From Prochlorococcus marinus CUG1433 (lineage in GTDB: Bacteria > Cyanobacteriota > Cyanobacteriia > PCC-6307 > Cyanobiaceae), in assembly GCA_017644425.1 (NCBI GenBank), contig JAEPLN010000001.1, positions 1,240,001 to 1,304,000 on the forward strand: a stretch of DNA of 64,000 nucleotides. The letters run 5' to 3'. Every line of letters starts with the position of its first letter. Positions within the stretch are counted from its first letter, which is position 1. The translations under genes were made by a program, and so were the position numbers. This document shows positions 43,691-54,294 of the stretch, piece by piece. Below the pieces are notes generated by a model, which was given only the letters and a program-made list of their open reading frames with translations, had not been told where the DNA came from and did not search any database.

Positions 43691-45022
43691 TTAATTCCCC
43701 ATAGACAAGTTTTTTCTCACTTGGTGGCCAATATCATTCCTAAAATAAATACCATCAAAATTTATTTCTTTTAAATTCTTGTAAGCTTTCTCAAAAACCA
43801 TATCGAAATCTTTGTCTTGACAGACAATACTTAAGACTCTCCCTCCATCAGTTAGTAATTCCCCAGTTTTACTTAAAGAAGTACCTGAATCAAAAATTTG
43901 ACAATCACTCGTGTCAATATTTCCTATTGTAATTGGTAATCCAGTTTTATATTCATGAGGATACCCTTTTGAGGTAGCTATCACACAACCACTAACTTTA
44001 TTAGAAGTATCAATTCTTTCGTTGCCACTTAAATTTCCCATTGAACATTTATCTAAAAGAAATACAAAATTTTTGTCCATCAAAGGCATTATCGTCTGAC
44101 ATTCTGGATCACCAAATCTACAGTTATATTCTATTACTTTGGGACCGGATTTTGTGATCATTAATCCAAAATAAATTACACCTTTATAGTCAATATTTTT
44201 TTTATTTAGTTCATTTATTGTTGGTTCAATTATCTCTTTAATAATTCTATTAAGATAATCTTCTGATATTAGCGGGGCAGGTGAATAAGCCCCCATCCCA
44301 CCTGTATTTGGGCCTTTATCTTTCTCATTAAGACGTTTGTGATCCTGCGCGGTTGGAAGTAATACATATCTTTCCCCATCACATAAAGCGAAAACTGATA
44401 CTTCTGGGCCCTCAATCTTTTCTTCTAAAACTACTATATTCCCTGAATCTCCAAACTTGCCACTGAAGATTGTTTCTGTGGCTCTTAAACATTCATCTTT
44501 TGAATCAGGAATAAAAACACCTTTACCCGAAGCTAGACCATCCGCTTTCACTACTAGTGGAGTAGTTGATAAATCAATAATTTTTTTGGCTTGTTCTAGA
44601 GAATTTACTTTCCAAAATTTTGCGGTTGGAATATTTGCGTCTTGCATAAATTCTTTTGCCCAAGACTTGCTATATTCTAATTTGGCTCCATTTTTACAGG
44701 GTCCAAATACTTTAAATTCTTTTTTGCGAAGAAAATCTGCTAATCCATCTGCTAAAGGTATTTCTGGACCTATGACAATTAAATCTATTTTATAAATTTG
44801 AAGCTTTTTTACTAAATCTTTTTTATTGTTCACATCAATTTTTATTTTTTCACATTTATTTATTCTTGCTGATCCAGCGTTGCCTGGCATTAAATAAACT
44901 TTTTTAACTAATTCATTTTTTTGAATGGCCCAAGCCAACGAATTTTCTCTCCCACCATTACCAATAATTAAAATATTTTCTAATTTACTGAGTTTCTTAG
45001 AACTTGTTGAATTTATATTCAT
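43691..45022 (-). CDS. purD: Phosphoribosylamine--glycine ligase
   Basis: 443 aa. ILIIGNGGRENSLAWAIQK at the start, then the ATP-grasp region VVKADGLASGKGVFI and NTGGMGAYSPAPL, and EYNCRFGDPECQ as the metal-binding GDPE. PurD catalyses step two of purine synthesis. It lies divergent from purC, so two purine genes share an intergenic region of 134 bp. nblS follows on the same strand after 4 bp. Confidence 0.95.
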   Translation of the reverse strand: MNINSTSSKKLSKLENILIIGNGGRENSLAWAIQKNELVKKVYLMPGNAGSARINKCEKIKIDVNNKKDLVKKLQIYKIDLIVIGPEIPLADGLADFLRKKEFKVFGPCKNGAKLEYSKSWAKEFMQDANIPTAKFWKVNSLEQAKKIIDLSTTPLVVKADGLASGKGVFIPDSKDECLRATETIFSGKFGDSGNIVVLEEKIEGPEVSVFALCDGERYVLLPTAQDHKRLNEKDKGPNTGGMGAYSPAPLISEDYLNRIIKEIIEPTINELNKKNIDYKGVIYFGLMITKSGPKVIEYNCRFGDPECQTIMPLMDKNFVFLLDKCSMGNLSGNERIDTSNKVSGCVIATSKGYPHEYKTGLPITIGNIDTSDCQIFDSGTSLSKTGELLTDGGRVLSIVCQDKDFDMVFEKAYKNLKEINFDGIYFRNDIGHQVRKNLSMGN

Positions 45023-45156
45023 AAATTTATTTCATGAAGGTCATTAGGTTTCGATGAATAATCAGTTAAAATAGAACTAATTGTTTGAAAGCAGTTCTCT
45101 AATTAATATGTTAATTAAAAATAATACTTTTAGTAATTAAATGGGGTCTTAAATTT

Positions 45157-45885
45157 ATGAATAATAAATATAAATTGATCTATGAAGGTAAAGCAAAAAA
45201 AGTTTTTTCTCATGAAGATGAAGATAAAGTAATTATTGAATTTAAAGACGATGCTACAGCTTTTAATGCTTTAAAAAAAGCTAAATTTTTGGGGAAAGGC
45301 AAATTAAATTGCCTCATAAGTGCAAGAATTTTTGAACTGCTTATAAAGAATAATATTCCAACTCATTTTCTTGAACTTAAAAGTGAAAATACAATAATTG
45401 CACAAAAAATGAAAGTAATTCCCTTGGAAATTGTTCTAAGGAATACTGCTTATGGCTCTTTGTGTAAACAAACTACTATTAAACCGGGAACGGTCTTGGC
45501 TAAACCATTAATTGATATTTATCTTAAAAATGATGAACTTAATGACCCACTAATTACAAAAGATAGAATTGAATTAATGAACATACTAAGCTCTAAAGAT
45601 TTAGACCTGATAATAGATTTAACTTTAAAAGTTAATGATATTCTTAAAAGCTTCTTTAAAAAAAATCAGCTAAACCTTGTAGATTTCAAGCTGGAGTTTG
45701 GTTATGATATGAAAAATAATATTCTTTTAGGGGACGAAATAAGTCCTGATAATTGTAGATTATGGGATATGAATCAGAAAAATGATATGATAGTAAGCTT
45801 AGACAAAGATAGATTTCGAAATGATTTGGGTGGTTTAATTGAAGCTTATAGTGAAATCAACCGGAGAATAAATGATTCCAATTAA
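45157..45885 (+). CDS. purC: Phosphoribosylaminoimidazole-succinocarboxamide synthase
   Basis: 242 aa. LIYEGKAKKVFSHEDEDKVI at the N-terminus, then FKDDATAFNALKKA, VVLRNTAYGS-like VLRNTAYGS and GDEISPDNCRLWD. SAICAR synthase of standard length. It is divergent from purD and followed by bamA after 44 bp. Confidence 0.95.
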   Translation: MNNKYKLIYEGKAKKVFSHEDEDKVIIEFKDDATAFNALKKAKFLGKGKLNCLISARIFELLIKNNIPTHFLELKSENTIIAQKMKVIPLEIVLRNTAYGSLCKQTTIKPGTVLAKPLIDIYLKNDELNDPLITKDRIELMNILSSKDLDLIIDLTLKVNDILKSFFKKNQLNLVDFKLEFGYDMKNNILLGDEISPDNCRLWDMNQKNDMIVSLDKDRFRNDLGGLIEAYSEINRRINDSN

Positions 45886-45929
45886 CTCTGTCAATAAATA
45901 ATGTTTTATTTACCTTAATACGAAATACT

Positions 45930-48062
45930 ATGAAAAAACATTTTTTAAAATTTAGCAAGGTTTTAACAAATATTGCTTTTTCTCCTTTGATTTTGATATC
46001 TAATAATTCAGAATTAGCTGCTAAGTATTTGCAGAAAAACGTAGATCAATCATTCACAGATTTAGATTTAAAGAGTTTTAAAAAAGGTTTTTTTCAAGAG
46101 TCAGATATCAAACTGGAACAGAATATATTTGTTGTAGAAAATAAAAAAGATATTGACCAAGAAAGAGTCCTCATCTCAGAAATAATAATCGAAGGTTGGG
46201 AAAATCATCCTGAGGGTAGAAAGCTTGAATTGGCTGCATATGATTCTATGAGTATCAAGCCTGGAAGTATTGTTGACAATCAAATTTTAAATAAAGATCT
46301 AAATGCTATATACGCTAGTGGTTGGTTTTCAGGAGTTAAAATAAAGTCTCAAGATGGCCCATTAGGAGTAAGACTAATAGTGAATGTAGTACCTAATCCA
46401 ATATTAAAGAAAGTTGAGCTCAAACCAAATGATTCTGTCATTTCAAGTGCATATGTGGATGAAATTTTTAGCAATTTTTATGGCACAACACTTAACTTAA
46501 ATGAATTGCAAAATAAAATTGAAATTATAAAAAAGCGCTATGAAAATGAAGGTTATTCTCTTGCCAGAATAAATGGTCCAGATAGAATCTCAGAAAACGG
46601 GATAGTAACATTAAATGTTTCTGAAGGTATTATATCTGAGATAAAGTTAAGGTTTTTAGGCTCTGATGGTGAATCTATTGTCGATGGAAAACCTAGAAAA
46701 GGGAAAACAAAAGACTGGGTCATTAAAAGGGAGTTAAAAACACAACCTGGGACCATCTTTAATAGGAAAATTTTAGAAGCTGATATAAGTAGATTATATG
46801 GTACATCATTATTTGATGATGTTAAGGTATCTCTTGGACCTGATAATTCAAATCCTGGCCAAGTCATTATTTTTCTTGATTTAAGCGAGCAAAGAACAGG
46901 ATCATTAACAGGTGGAATTGGTTACAGTAATAGCTCAGGTATTTTTGCCACTATTGGCTTGCAGGAAACCAATGCACTAGGGAGAGCATGGTCTACAAAT
47001 ATAAATCTAAATTTTGGGGAATATTCTACAACCTATAATTTTTCTTTAACAGATCCATGGATTAAGGGAGATAAACATAAAACTTCTTTTAGAACAAATG
47101 TTTTTCTAAGTAGAGATTATCCACAAGAATTTAGAAGTGAAAATAATGGTCGCATATACGCTGTAGATGATACAACTACTTCAACAACTGATACTTTTTC
47201 ATCAATAGTTTTAGAAAAAACTGGTGGTGGGTTTTCTTTCTCGAGGCCTCTAAATGGTGGTGATCCATTTAAGTTGGCTAAATGGAGAGTTCTCGCAGGT
47301 ATGAATTTTAAGAAGGTAAAAATGATTGATGGAAGTGGCAATAAAAAACCTTATGGCGATATGACCCCATCCACAGGCAATATTAGCGATATTATTTGCA
47401 TTGGATTCACCGCAAATGATGGTTCATGTCCTGTGGAAAATACTTTAGTAAGTTTTATTGCGAGTACATCTAGAAATAATTTGAACAATTCTGTAAACCC
47501 AACTTCAGGAAATAAATTAACCTTTGGCACAGAACAGTTTGTTTCGGTAGGGAAAAACTCTCCAACTTTCAATAGAATGCGAGCTTCGTATTCATACTTT
47601 TTGCCAACAAAATTCATAAATTTAACCAAAGATTGTAAGTCTAGTAAGTCTTCAAGTGAAGACTGTCCTCAAGCCATTGGTTTTCAATTTAAGGCGGGAA
47701 CTATTCTTGGGGAACTGCCTCCTTATGAAGCCTTTTGTATGGGAGGTACATCATCTGTTAGAGGTTGGGCATCCTGTGATTTAGCCGTGAGTAAAAGTTT
47801 TGTTGAGGGTACAGTAGAGTATAGATTTCCTATTTGGAGAATGTTATCGGGAGCTTTATTCGTAGATGCGGGTAGCGATCTAGGGTCACAAAAAGATGTC
47901 CCAGGAAAACCTGGTAAGTTATTGAAGAAATCTGGTTCAGGGTATTCGCTGGGAGGAGGAGTTGGAATTAAAACACCAATTGGTCCACTAAGGTTAGATG
48001 TTGCCACTAAAGAACTTAGTGGAGACTGGAGATATACACTTGGAGTTGGATGGAAGTTTTAA
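45930..48062 (+). CDS. bamA: Outer-membrane beta-barrel assembly protein, Omp85/BamA family
   Basis: 710 aa with a signal peptide (FSKVLTNIAFSPLILISNNS). Residues about 70-320 hold POTRA domains (VLISEIIIEGWENHPEGR; VVPNPILKKVELKPNDS; NVSEGIISEIKLRFLG), and the C-terminal half is the D15/Omp85 barrel with GGTSSVRGWASCDLAVS and the last strand YTLGVGWKF ending in Phe. It inserts barrel proteins into the outer membrane and is related to chloroplast Toc75. lpxC starts at the next base. Confidence 0.93.
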   Translation: MKKHFLKFSKVLTNIAFSPLILISNNSELAAKYLQKNVDQSFTDLDLKSFKKGFFQESDIKLEQNIFVVENKKDIDQERVLISEIIIEGWENHPEGRKLELAAYDSMSIKPGSIVDNQILNKDLNAIYASGWFSGVKIKSQDGPLGVRLIVNVVPNPILKKVELKPNDSVISSAYVDEIFSNFYGTTLNLNELQNKIEIIKKRYENEGYSLARINGPDRISENGIVTLNVSEGIISEIKLRFLGSDGESIVDGKPRKGKTKDWVIKRELKTQPGTIFNRKILEADISRLYGTSLFDDVKVSLGPDNSNPGQVIIFLDLSEQRTGSLTGGIGYSNSSGIFATIGLQETNALGRAWSTNINLNFGEYSTTYNFSLTDPWIKGDKHKTSFRTNVFLSRDYPQEFRSENNGRIYAVDDTTTSTTDTFSSIVLEKTGGGFSFSRPLNGGDPFKLAKWRVLAGMNFKKVKMIDGSGNKKPYGDMTPSTGNISDIICIGFTANDGSCPVENTLVSFIASTSRNNLNNSVNPTSGNKLTFGTEQFVSVGKNSPTFNRMRASYSYFLPTKFINLTKDCKSSKSSSEDCPQAIGFQFKAGTILGELPPYEAFCMGGTSSVRGWASCDLAVSKSFVEGTVEYRFPIWRMLSGALFVDAGSDLGSQKDVPGKPGKLLKKSGSGYSLGGGVGIKTPIGPLRLDVATKELSGDWRYTLGVGWKF

Positions 48063-48899
48063 GTGTTTTCTTGGCCTACTAATTATGATTCTTGTTATAC
48101 CTTGGCTGGGGCCTTCTCCAGAGAAGGTATAGGTCTTCATAGTGGAGAGAAAACGAGAGTTACAATTTCTTCATATGAAAAAGAAGGATATTATGTTTCT
48201 TTCAAGGATAAACCCAATGAGGTTTTTAAACTGACTCAAGATTTAATTGGAAGTACAATGCTTTGTACGGCAGTTAAATTAGGAGGGAGAAATTTATATA
48301 CCATTGAGCATTTATTATCTTCAATGGCTGGGTGTGGATTAAATTATATACATATTGAAGTCGATGGTAAGGAGATTCCGCTTTTAGATGGTTCGGCAAT
48401 TCATTGGGTTAAAGCTTTTGAAGAAGTAGGGATAAAAAAGGCACCTACACCAGATAATTTTTTTCGTGAGATTAATAAACCAATAATTTTAAATAAAGAT
48501 GACTCAGTTATTGCATTAACTCCCTCTGATAAGACCTCAATTATATCCACTATAAGTTTTTCATATAAAGCAATTGGAAATCAAACTTTTGTGATTGATT
48601 TAAATCCAAAAAGTTTCGTTGAAATGATTGCTCCGGCACGAACATTTGGTTTTAAGGATCAATTCCAAGAATTAAGTGAACTTGGATTAATAAAAGGAGG
48701 AAGTTTGGAAAATGCTCTTGTTTGCGATGGTGATGAATGGGTTAATCCACCATTAAGATTTGATAATGAACCAATAAGACATAAAATTTTAGACCTGATT
48801 GGGGACTTGTCTTTGGTAGGGTTACCTAAGGCCCAAATTTTAGTTTATAAAGGATCACATGCTTTAAATGCTTTATTGGCCTCATCTTTGAAAAATTAA
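48063..48899 (+). CDS. lpxC: UDP-3-O-acyl-N-acetylglucosamine deacetylase
   Basis: 278 aa from a GTG that directly follows the bamA stop (TAAGTG). [34 protein letters not shown] with a zinc His, RTFGF and [16 protein letters not shown] with the second His and the Asp. LpxC is the committed step of lipid A synthesis. Gene order bamA-lpxC-fabZ-lpxA-lpxB joins outer-membrane assembly with lipid A. Confidence 0.95.
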   Translation: MFSWPTNYDSCYTLAGAFSREGIGLHSGEKTRVTISSYEKEGYYVSFKDKPNEVFKLTQDLIGSTMLCTAVKLGGRNLYTIEHLLSSMAGCGLNYIHIEVDGKEIPLLDGSAIHWVKAFEEVGIKKAPTPDNFFREINKPIILNKDDSVIALTPSDKTSIISTISFSYKAIGNQTFVIDLNPKSFVEMIAPARTFGFKDQFQELSELGLIKGGSLENALVCDGDEWVNPPLRFDNEPIRHKILDLIGDLSLVGLPKAQILVYKGSHALNALLASSLKN

Positions 48900-48916
48900 C
48901 TTTATCTCTAATTGTT

Positions 48917-49375
48917 TTGGAAAAGAAATTATCCATTGAAAATAATCAATTGTCCTCTGAGAACATCCTTGGTTTGTTACCCCATAGATATCCTTTTGCT
49001 CTAGTTGATAAAGTCATAGAGAATATTCCTGGGGAACGTGCTATTGCAGTTAAAAATGTAACTATAAATGAACCTCAATTTCAAGGACACTTCCCTGAGA
49101 GGCCCTTAATGCCAGGAGTTCTTATAGTCGAATCAATGGCTCAAGTTGGGGGAATAATTGTAACTCAAATGCCCAATCTTCCTAAAGGACTTTTTGTCTT
49201 TGCAGGAATAAATAATGTTAAATTCAGAAAACCTGTTGTACCTGGAGATCAATTAATAATTACTTGTGAATTGCTAAGTATTAAAAGACAAAGATTTGGC
49301 AAGGTTAAAGGTGAGGCACATGTTGATGGGAATTTGGTTTGTGCTGGAGAGTTGATGTTTTCATTAGTTGATTAG
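48917..49375 (+). CDS. fabZ: 3-hydroxyacyl-ACP dehydratase
   Basis: 152 aa from a TTG at 48917. [16 protein letters not shown], then [22 protein letters not shown] with the catalytic His and Glu. FabZ dehydrates 3-hydroxyacyl-ACP in fatty-acid elongation and competes with LpxA for the same substrate, which explains its place in the lpx operon. Confidence 0.95.
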   Translation: MEKKLSIENNQLSSENILGLLPHRYPFALVDKVIENIPGERAIAVKNVTINEPQFQGHFPERPLMPGVLIVESMAQVGGIIVTQMPNLPKGLFVFAGINNVKFRKPVVPGDQLIITCELLSIKRQRFGKVKGEAHVDGNLVCAGELMFSLVD

Positions 49376-49379
49376 AGAT

Positions 49380-50222
49380 ATGGAAAATAAAAATACTGAA
49401 TTTAATTCAAGCCTTATTGGTGTAAGAGTTCACCCAAACGCTTTTGTTGATCCTAACGCTGATTTAGATGATGGGGTGCTCGTTTCTCAAGGAGCTATTG
49501 TGGGACCTAATGTAACTATCGGGAAAGGAACTGAAATAGGACCTAATGCTGTTATTACTGGAAGAACTCGAATTGGTAATAATAATAAAGTTTTTCCAAA
49601 TGTTTTTATAGGTCTTGATCCCCAAGATCTTAAATATAAAGGTGCTTCTACTGAAGTGATTATTGGAGATAATAATACTTTTAGAGAATGTGTAACTATT
49701 AACAAGGCAACTGATGAAGGAGAAAAAACTATTATTGGAAATAATAATTTGTTAATGGCTTATACTCATATAGGTCATAATTGTGAACTTGGTAGTGGAA
49801 TTGTTTTGTCAAATAGTGTCCAAGTCGCGGGGCATGTAAAAGTAGAAGATAAAGCAATTATTGGTGGCTGCTTAGGTATCCATCAATTTGTGCACATTGG
49901 TTATCTAGCGATGATTGGAGGAATGACTAGAGTAGATAGGGACGTTCCTCCTTTTTGTTTGGCTGAGGGACATCCAGGCAGATTGAGAGGTTTGAATCGG
50001 ATTGGAATTAAAAGAAGTGGTTTGATGGAAAACAAAGATTTTGACTTAAAGATACTTCAAAATACTTGGAATCTTCTTTTTAAATCTAATGATCCGATTT
50101 CAAATTCATTAGAAAAAGCAATGAGAGGAGAATTAGATCTTTCATCTTCAAAATTATGCAGTTTCTTAAAAGAATCAATTTCTAAGCAAAGAAGAGGCCC
50201 AATGCCTTTAATTAATTTATGA
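49380..50222 (+). CDS. lpxA: UDP-N-acetylglucosamine acyltransferase
   Basis: 280 aa from ATG 49380; a TTG at 49368 would overlap fabZ. The left-handed beta-helix is shown by hexapeptide repeats (VHPNAFVDPNADLDDGVLV; IGPNVTIGKGTEIG-type units). AYTHIGHNCELGSGIVLSN holds the catalytic His. HQFVHIGYLAMIGGMT and AEGHPGRLRGLNRIGIKR are LpxA signatures. It attaches the first 3-hydroxyacyl chain. The stop overlaps the lpxB start by 4 bp. Confidence 0.95.
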   Translation: MENKNTEFNSSLIGVRVHPNAFVDPNADLDDGVLVSQGAIVGPNVTIGKGTEIGPNAVITGRTRIGNNNKVFPNVFIGLDPQDLKYKGASTEVIIGDNNTFRECVTINKATDEGEKTIIGNNNLLMAYTHIGHNCELGSGIVLSNSVQVAGHVKVEDKAIIGGCLGIHQFVHIGYLAMIGGMTRVDRDVPPFCLAEGHPGRLRGLNRIGIKRSGLMENKDFDLKILQNTWNLLFKSNDPISNSLEKAMRGELDLSSSKLCSFLKESISKQRRGPMPLINL

Positions 50223-51397
50223 ATAAAAAGATATTTATAAGTACTGGAGAAGTCTCTGGGGATTTGCACGGTAGTCTTTTATCAAAAGCCTTATTTGATG
50301 AAGCCAAAAAAAAATCTATAGATTTAGAAATTTGTGGATTAGGTGGGGAAAGTATGAAGAAAGAAGGTGTAAAAATTCTTCAAGATACAACTTCAATTAG
50401 TGCAATAGGAATTTGGGAGGCTTTACCTCTTATTTTTCCGACAATTAGAATTCAAAATAGATTTTACAAGTTACTGAGAAAATATCCCCCAGATTGCTTA
50501 ATTTTGATTGATTACATGGGTCCCAATATCAAAATTGGAATAAAATTAAAAAGATCCAAGATTAAAATTCCAATTTTTTACTATATTGCTCCACAAGAAT
50601 GGGCATGGAGGATTGGGAATAATACCACGACAAATTTAATAAATTTTTCTGATAAAATTTTTGCGATTTTTAAGAAAGAGGCAGCTTTTTATAAAAAGAG
50701 GGGTGGAAATGTTATGTGGGTTGGACATCCAATGATTGACTTAATAAAAAATCTGCCTTTAAAGAAAGATGCTCGTAATATTCTAAGTCTTCGCCCAGAT
50801 CAAAATATTCTTCTTTTAATGCCCGCATCAAGATCTCAAGAATTGAAATATATATTACCAACTTTTCTGTTGGCGGCTAGAAAATTACAGCACAAATATC
50901 CAAATTTAGTTGTTTTTATCCCTTCCTGTAGGAAAGTTTTTGATGAAAGATTAAAAAAGGCCCTCAGAAAATATCAAGTCAAAGGTCAAGTGATTTCTCA
51001 AAAAGATAATGCAAGATTAAAGCCTTATATTTATTCACTTTCAAAAATAGCTCTTTGCAAATCTGGAACAGTTAATATGGAACTAGCTTTATATGGAATC
51101 CCTCAGATTGTTGGTTATCGAGTAAGTAGAGTTACAGCTTTTATTGCTAAAAAAATTCTAAATTTCAAAGTAAGATTTATCTCCCCAGTAAATTTGTTAG
51201 TTAACAAATTAATAATCCCTGAGTATGTACAGAGAGAGTTTGACGAAAAGAAAATCTTTTATAAATCTTGTAGGATTCTTGATGGAAAGTCAGAAAAAAT
51301 AAAAATAAAAAAAGGTTATGCTTTTTTAAAAAAAGAATTAGGTGAGGAGGGCGTAGTAAAGAGAGCTGCTAAAGAGATAATTAATTTTATTATTTGA
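50219..51397 (+). CDS. lpxB: Lipid-A-disaccharide synthase
   Basis: 392 aa. FISTGEVSGDLHGSLLSKAL at the start, LILIDYMGPNIKIGIKLK, YYIAPQEWAWR, GHPMIDLI and LCKSGTVNMELALYGIPQIV, all GT19/LpxB marks. The ATG overlaps lpxA (ATGA). It condenses UDP-diacyl-GlcN and lipid X. With lpxC and lpxA it completes the disaccharide part of lipid A. Confidence 0.95.
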   Translation: MNKKIFISTGEVSGDLHGSLLSKALFDEAKKKSIDLEICGLGGESMKKEGVKILQDTTSISAIGIWEALPLIFPTIRIQNRFYKLLRKYPPDCLILIDYMGPNIKIGIKLKRSKIKIPIFYYIAPQEWAWRIGNNTTTNLINFSDKIFAIFKKEAAFYKKRGGNVMWVGHPMIDLIKNLPLKKDARNILSLRPDQNILLLMPASRSQELKYILPTFLLAARKLQHKYPNLVVFIPSCRKVFDERLKKALRKYQVKGQVISQKDNARLKPYIYSLSKIALCKSGTVNMELALYGIPQIVGYRVSRVTAFIAKKILNFKVRFISPVNLLVNKLIIPEYVQREFDEKKIFYKSCRILDGKSEKIKIKKGYAFLKKELGEEGVVKRAAKEIINFII

Positions 51398-51413
51398 ACT
51401 TTATAATAAAAAG

Positions 51414-52016
51414 ATGAAATATTTCTTACCTCTAATAATTGCTCTTTCAATATTTTTTAACCCTCTAAACACTTTTGCCGAGGAATTGATTCTTGCAGGA
51501 GGTTGTTTTTGGTGTTTAGAACATGATCTAGAGTCACTAAAGGGGGTGAATTTTGTGCAAAGTGGCTATTCTGGGGGAGATTTGCAAAATCCTAGCTACG
51601 AAAATCATGAAGGACATCAGGAAGTTGTTTTGGTGGACTATGATTCCCAACTCGTAACTTTACCCGATATACTCAGACTCTATTTCAGAAATATTGATCC
51701 TTTGGACGCCAAGGGTCAATTTTGTGATCGTGGAGATTCTTATAGGCCAGTGATTTTTTTCAAAGATGAAACTGAGGAAAGTGTTGCAAAAAATGCAATT
51801 ATTTCGGCCTCTAATGAGTTACGAGTGCCGTTAGAAAAAATATCTGTAGAACTAAAACCAAAAGGTCAATTTTGGTTAGCTGAAGAATATCATCAGGATT
51901 TTGCTGAGAGAAATGAATTAAAATATAAGTTCTATAGATTCTCATGTGGGAGAGATCAGAGGTTGGATAAATTATGGGAGGATAATGCTAGATCAACAAA
52001 TCTTTGGGCTGAATAA
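51414..52016 (+). CDS. msrA: Exported peptide methionine sulfoxide reductase A
   Basis: 200 aa. An N-terminal signal peptide (FLPLIIALSIFFNPLNTFA) precedes LILAGGCFWCLEHDLESLKG, the MsrA active site with its catalytic Cys, and later EEYHQDFAERN. MsrA reduces methionine-S-sulfoxide in proteins. The signal peptide puts it in the periplasm or thylakoid lumen, where oxidative damage from photosynthesis occurs. It is 16 bp after lpxB and might be cotranscribed. Confidence 0.9.
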   Translation: MKYFLPLIIALSIFFNPLNTFAEELILAGGCFWCLEHDLESLKGVNFVQSGYSGGDLQNPSYENHEGHQEVVLVDYDSQLVTLPDILRLYFRNIDPLDAKGQFCDRGDSYRPVIFFKDETEESVAKNAIISASNELRVPLEKISVELKPKGQFWLAEEYHQDFAERNELKYKFYRFSCGRDQRLDKLWEDNARSTNLWAE

Positions 52017-52031
52017 TCTTAGACTAATTAA

Positions 52032-53504
52032 TTATTTATTTTTAATCCACTCTACAAGGGTTTTAACTCCAAAACCGGTTGCACCTGCAGGATTAATCCC
52101 CTTATTCTTATCAGTCCAACAAGTTCCAGCAATATCAATATGTGCCCATTTAATTTCTTTATCAAAGAACTCTTCTAAAAACAAAGCAGCGGTTATTGAC
52201 CCACCTGCTCTTGGACCGGTATTTTTCATGTCAGCTATATGAGACTTCAACCCGTCTTTATAAGATTTTTGTAAAGGCATTTGCCATAATTCTTCTCCAG
52301 CCTGAGATGATGCAGCTTTTAGATCATTTGCCAGATCGTTATTATTGCTCCAGAATCCAGCTACATCATTCCCTAATGCAACAACAATAGCTCCTGTTAA
52401 AGTGGCGAGATCTATTATTGAATCTGGTTTTAAATTGGATGCGTAAGTTAAAGCATCAGCTAATGTGAGTCTGCCTTCTGCATCAGTGTTATTTATTTCA
52501 ATTGTCTTACCATTAGATGCCTTAACTACATCTCCAGGATGTACTGCAGATCCATTGATCATGTTTTCGCAAGCTGCAACAATAAAATGTATTTCTAGCC
52601 CTTTTGGTTTTATTGCTCCAAGTGCTTTTGCTGCACCTAAAACTGCAGCGCTTCCTCCCATATCATATTTCATCATTTCAATTTGAGAGGCTCCTACTTT
52701 CAGATTGTATCCTCCAGAATCAAAGGTTAAACCCTTTCCAACAAGCGCAATTTTTTCTTTTATAGGCCCCTCTGACTTCAAAGTAAGATGTATAAATTTA
52801 GGATCTAAATCTGAACCTTTTGCTACAGCTAAATATGCACCCATTCCTAAATCTTCACATTCTTTTGCCTCTAAAATTTTTACTTCCAAATCATGTTCTT
52901 TAGCTATTTGAGAAGCTTGCATAGACATTTCCTTTGGCGTAAGACTATTTGGAGGGGCAGCTACCAGTCTTCTGGCTAGTTCTACGCCTTCACATATTTT
53001 TGCTGCCTCTTCAAAACTAATATTTTCAAATTTCTTTAAATTCAAAAACTCTATTTCTTTGAGAACTTTCTCTTCACTTTTTTTCTTGTTGAATCTATTG
53101 TCCTTATAGGCAGATAATCTGACTGATTCCGCTAATTGATTTATTTCTAGTTTTGAATTTATTAATTCCCAAGGTAGCAAGAAGCTGATTTTTTCATTTT
53201 TATCAACAGTTTTCCTAATTAGATTTCCTATGGAGTTTTCTATATCAATTTTATTTAGATCTTTCGATTTACCAAGACCAATTATGATTAAATTTTCTAA
53301 TTTTTGATCTAAAAATTCAAAGCTTAAAGTTTCCCCTTTTTCTCCTTTGAATTTTTTTTGATTAACTTTTTTTAGTAATAATTTTGGGTCAACAACAAAT
53401 TTTATGTTTTCAAGTTGACTTGCAATTTCTTCCTCAAAAACTCCAAAAATTAACGAACTACCTTGCCAGTTATCTAGATTTTTTTGGAATGTGGAAAATT
53501 GCAT
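52032..53504 (-). CDS. pepA: Cytosol (leucyl) aminopeptidase
   Basis: 490 aa. The M17 signature is present: [15 protein letters not shown], metal- and substrate-binding [17 protein letters not shown], and [17 protein letters not shown]. The N-terminal macrodomain-like region is divergent, as usual. It releases N-terminal amino acids from peptides and binds two metal ions. It converges on msrA with 15 bp between stops. Confidence 0.94.
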   Translation of the reverse strand: MQFSTFQKNLDNWQGSSLIFGVFEEEIASQLENIKFVVDPKLLLKKVNQKKFKGEKGETLSFEFLDQKLENLIIIGLGKSKDLNKIDIENSIGNLIRKTVDKNEKISFLLPWELINSKLEINQLAESVRLSAYKDNRFNKKKSEEKVLKEIEFLNLKKFENISFEEAAKICEGVELARRLVAAPPNSLTPKEMSMQASQIAKEHDLEVKILEAKECEDLGMGAYLAVAKGSDLDPKFIHLTLKSEGPIKEKIALVGKGLTFDSGGYNLKVGASQIEMMKYDMGGSAAVLGAAKALGAIKPKGLEIHFIVAACENMINGSAVHPGDVVKASNGKTIEINNTDAEGRLTLADALTYASNLKPDSIIDLATLTGAIVVALGNDVAGFWSNNNDLANDLKAASSQAGEELWQMPLQKSYKDGLKSHIADMKNTGPRAGGSITAALFLEEFFDKEIKWAHIDIAGTCWTDKNKGINPAGATGFGVKTLVEWIKNK

Positions 53505-53528
53505 TTGTAAAGTGGATTTAATTAACTT

Positions 53529-54140
53529 TTAGTTGTTTGTGAAAGTAGTTGCCCACCTTTCTCGGGTTTCTTTATTAAAAGGTGGTAACCATAAATATAT
53601 CAGTTGCTGTTCTAATTTACGTCTTAACTTTACTTCTTTAGGTACATCTAAGAAGAAACGAATATCTTGGTTACTTGAGAGGTTGTTATGGTTTAGGGCT
53701 TCTTTGTAGTTCATGAGATAATTTTTACAGTCATGTTCTCCCTTCCATCTTTTGTTTGCTAAGTTTGTTTCTCCAATATAAAGAATGATTTTAGAACTCT
53801 CCATCGAGTCAATTACAAAATACATTGCTGGACCATTGTGTATATATTGATTGGTTCTCCAAAAGTTCAATGATAATGGCTGCAGGGAAAAGGGATCAAT
53901 TTTTTTTTCTTTGGAAATTGTATTTATAGGAAGACTTGTTTGGTGCAAAGTTTTATTTTTTGCATCTTTTGAAATTTTTAATTGGTGATTATGTATTCTA
54001 TTTCTCCATTCAGTTAGGATGTCCCCTTTGATTTTTAGATTGTTTGAGTGTTGAAAATTAATTGATGTATTTACATTTGAACCAAATAATTCAAATTGTC
54101 TATTTTGGCTTGAAATATTATTTACATTGAATTTTTCCAA
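53529..54140 (-). CDS. GIY-YIG-like nuclease-domain protein
   Basis: 203 aa from a TTG at 54140; no better start exists. The C-terminal half shows the GIY-YIG pattern in modified form: AMYFVIDSMESSKIILYIGE, then TNLANKRWKGEH with the catalytic-type Arg region, and LEQQLIYLWLPPFNKET with the Glu and the W-x-P-P-F-N end. The first 90 residues are polar and unlike any known domain. The protein may cut nucleic acids, but this is not shown. It lies 24 bp before pepA's start. Confidence 0.65.
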   Translation of the reverse strand: MEKFNVNNISSQNRQFELFGSNVNTSINFQHSNNLKIKGDILTEWRNRIHNHQLKISKDAKNKTLHQTSLPINTISKEKKIDPFSLQPLSLNFWRTNQYIHNGPAMYFVIDSMESSKIILYIGETNLANKRWKGEHDCKNYLMNYKEALNHNNLSSNQDIRFFLDVPKEVKLRRKLEQQLIYLWLPPFNKETRERWATTFTNN

Positions 54141-54294
54141 TATTTAATCTATGAAATATATTTACTAAATCTAATTCTGAAAAAATATAAATCAAAGAAT
54201 TATTTATAAACTAAAATTTATTAATGTTCTAATCAATTTAAAAGATTCTTGTTATCTTGTAGTTAAGCCTCAATCTTGCGAAGTAAAAATAGAA

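Noticed and set aside
44457-44795. 112-codon frame antisense to purD
   Set aside because: PurD motifs are complete on the other strand.
46553-48007. Several frames of 74-104 codons antisense to bamA
   Set aside because: Shadows of the Omp85 barrel gene, which is intact.
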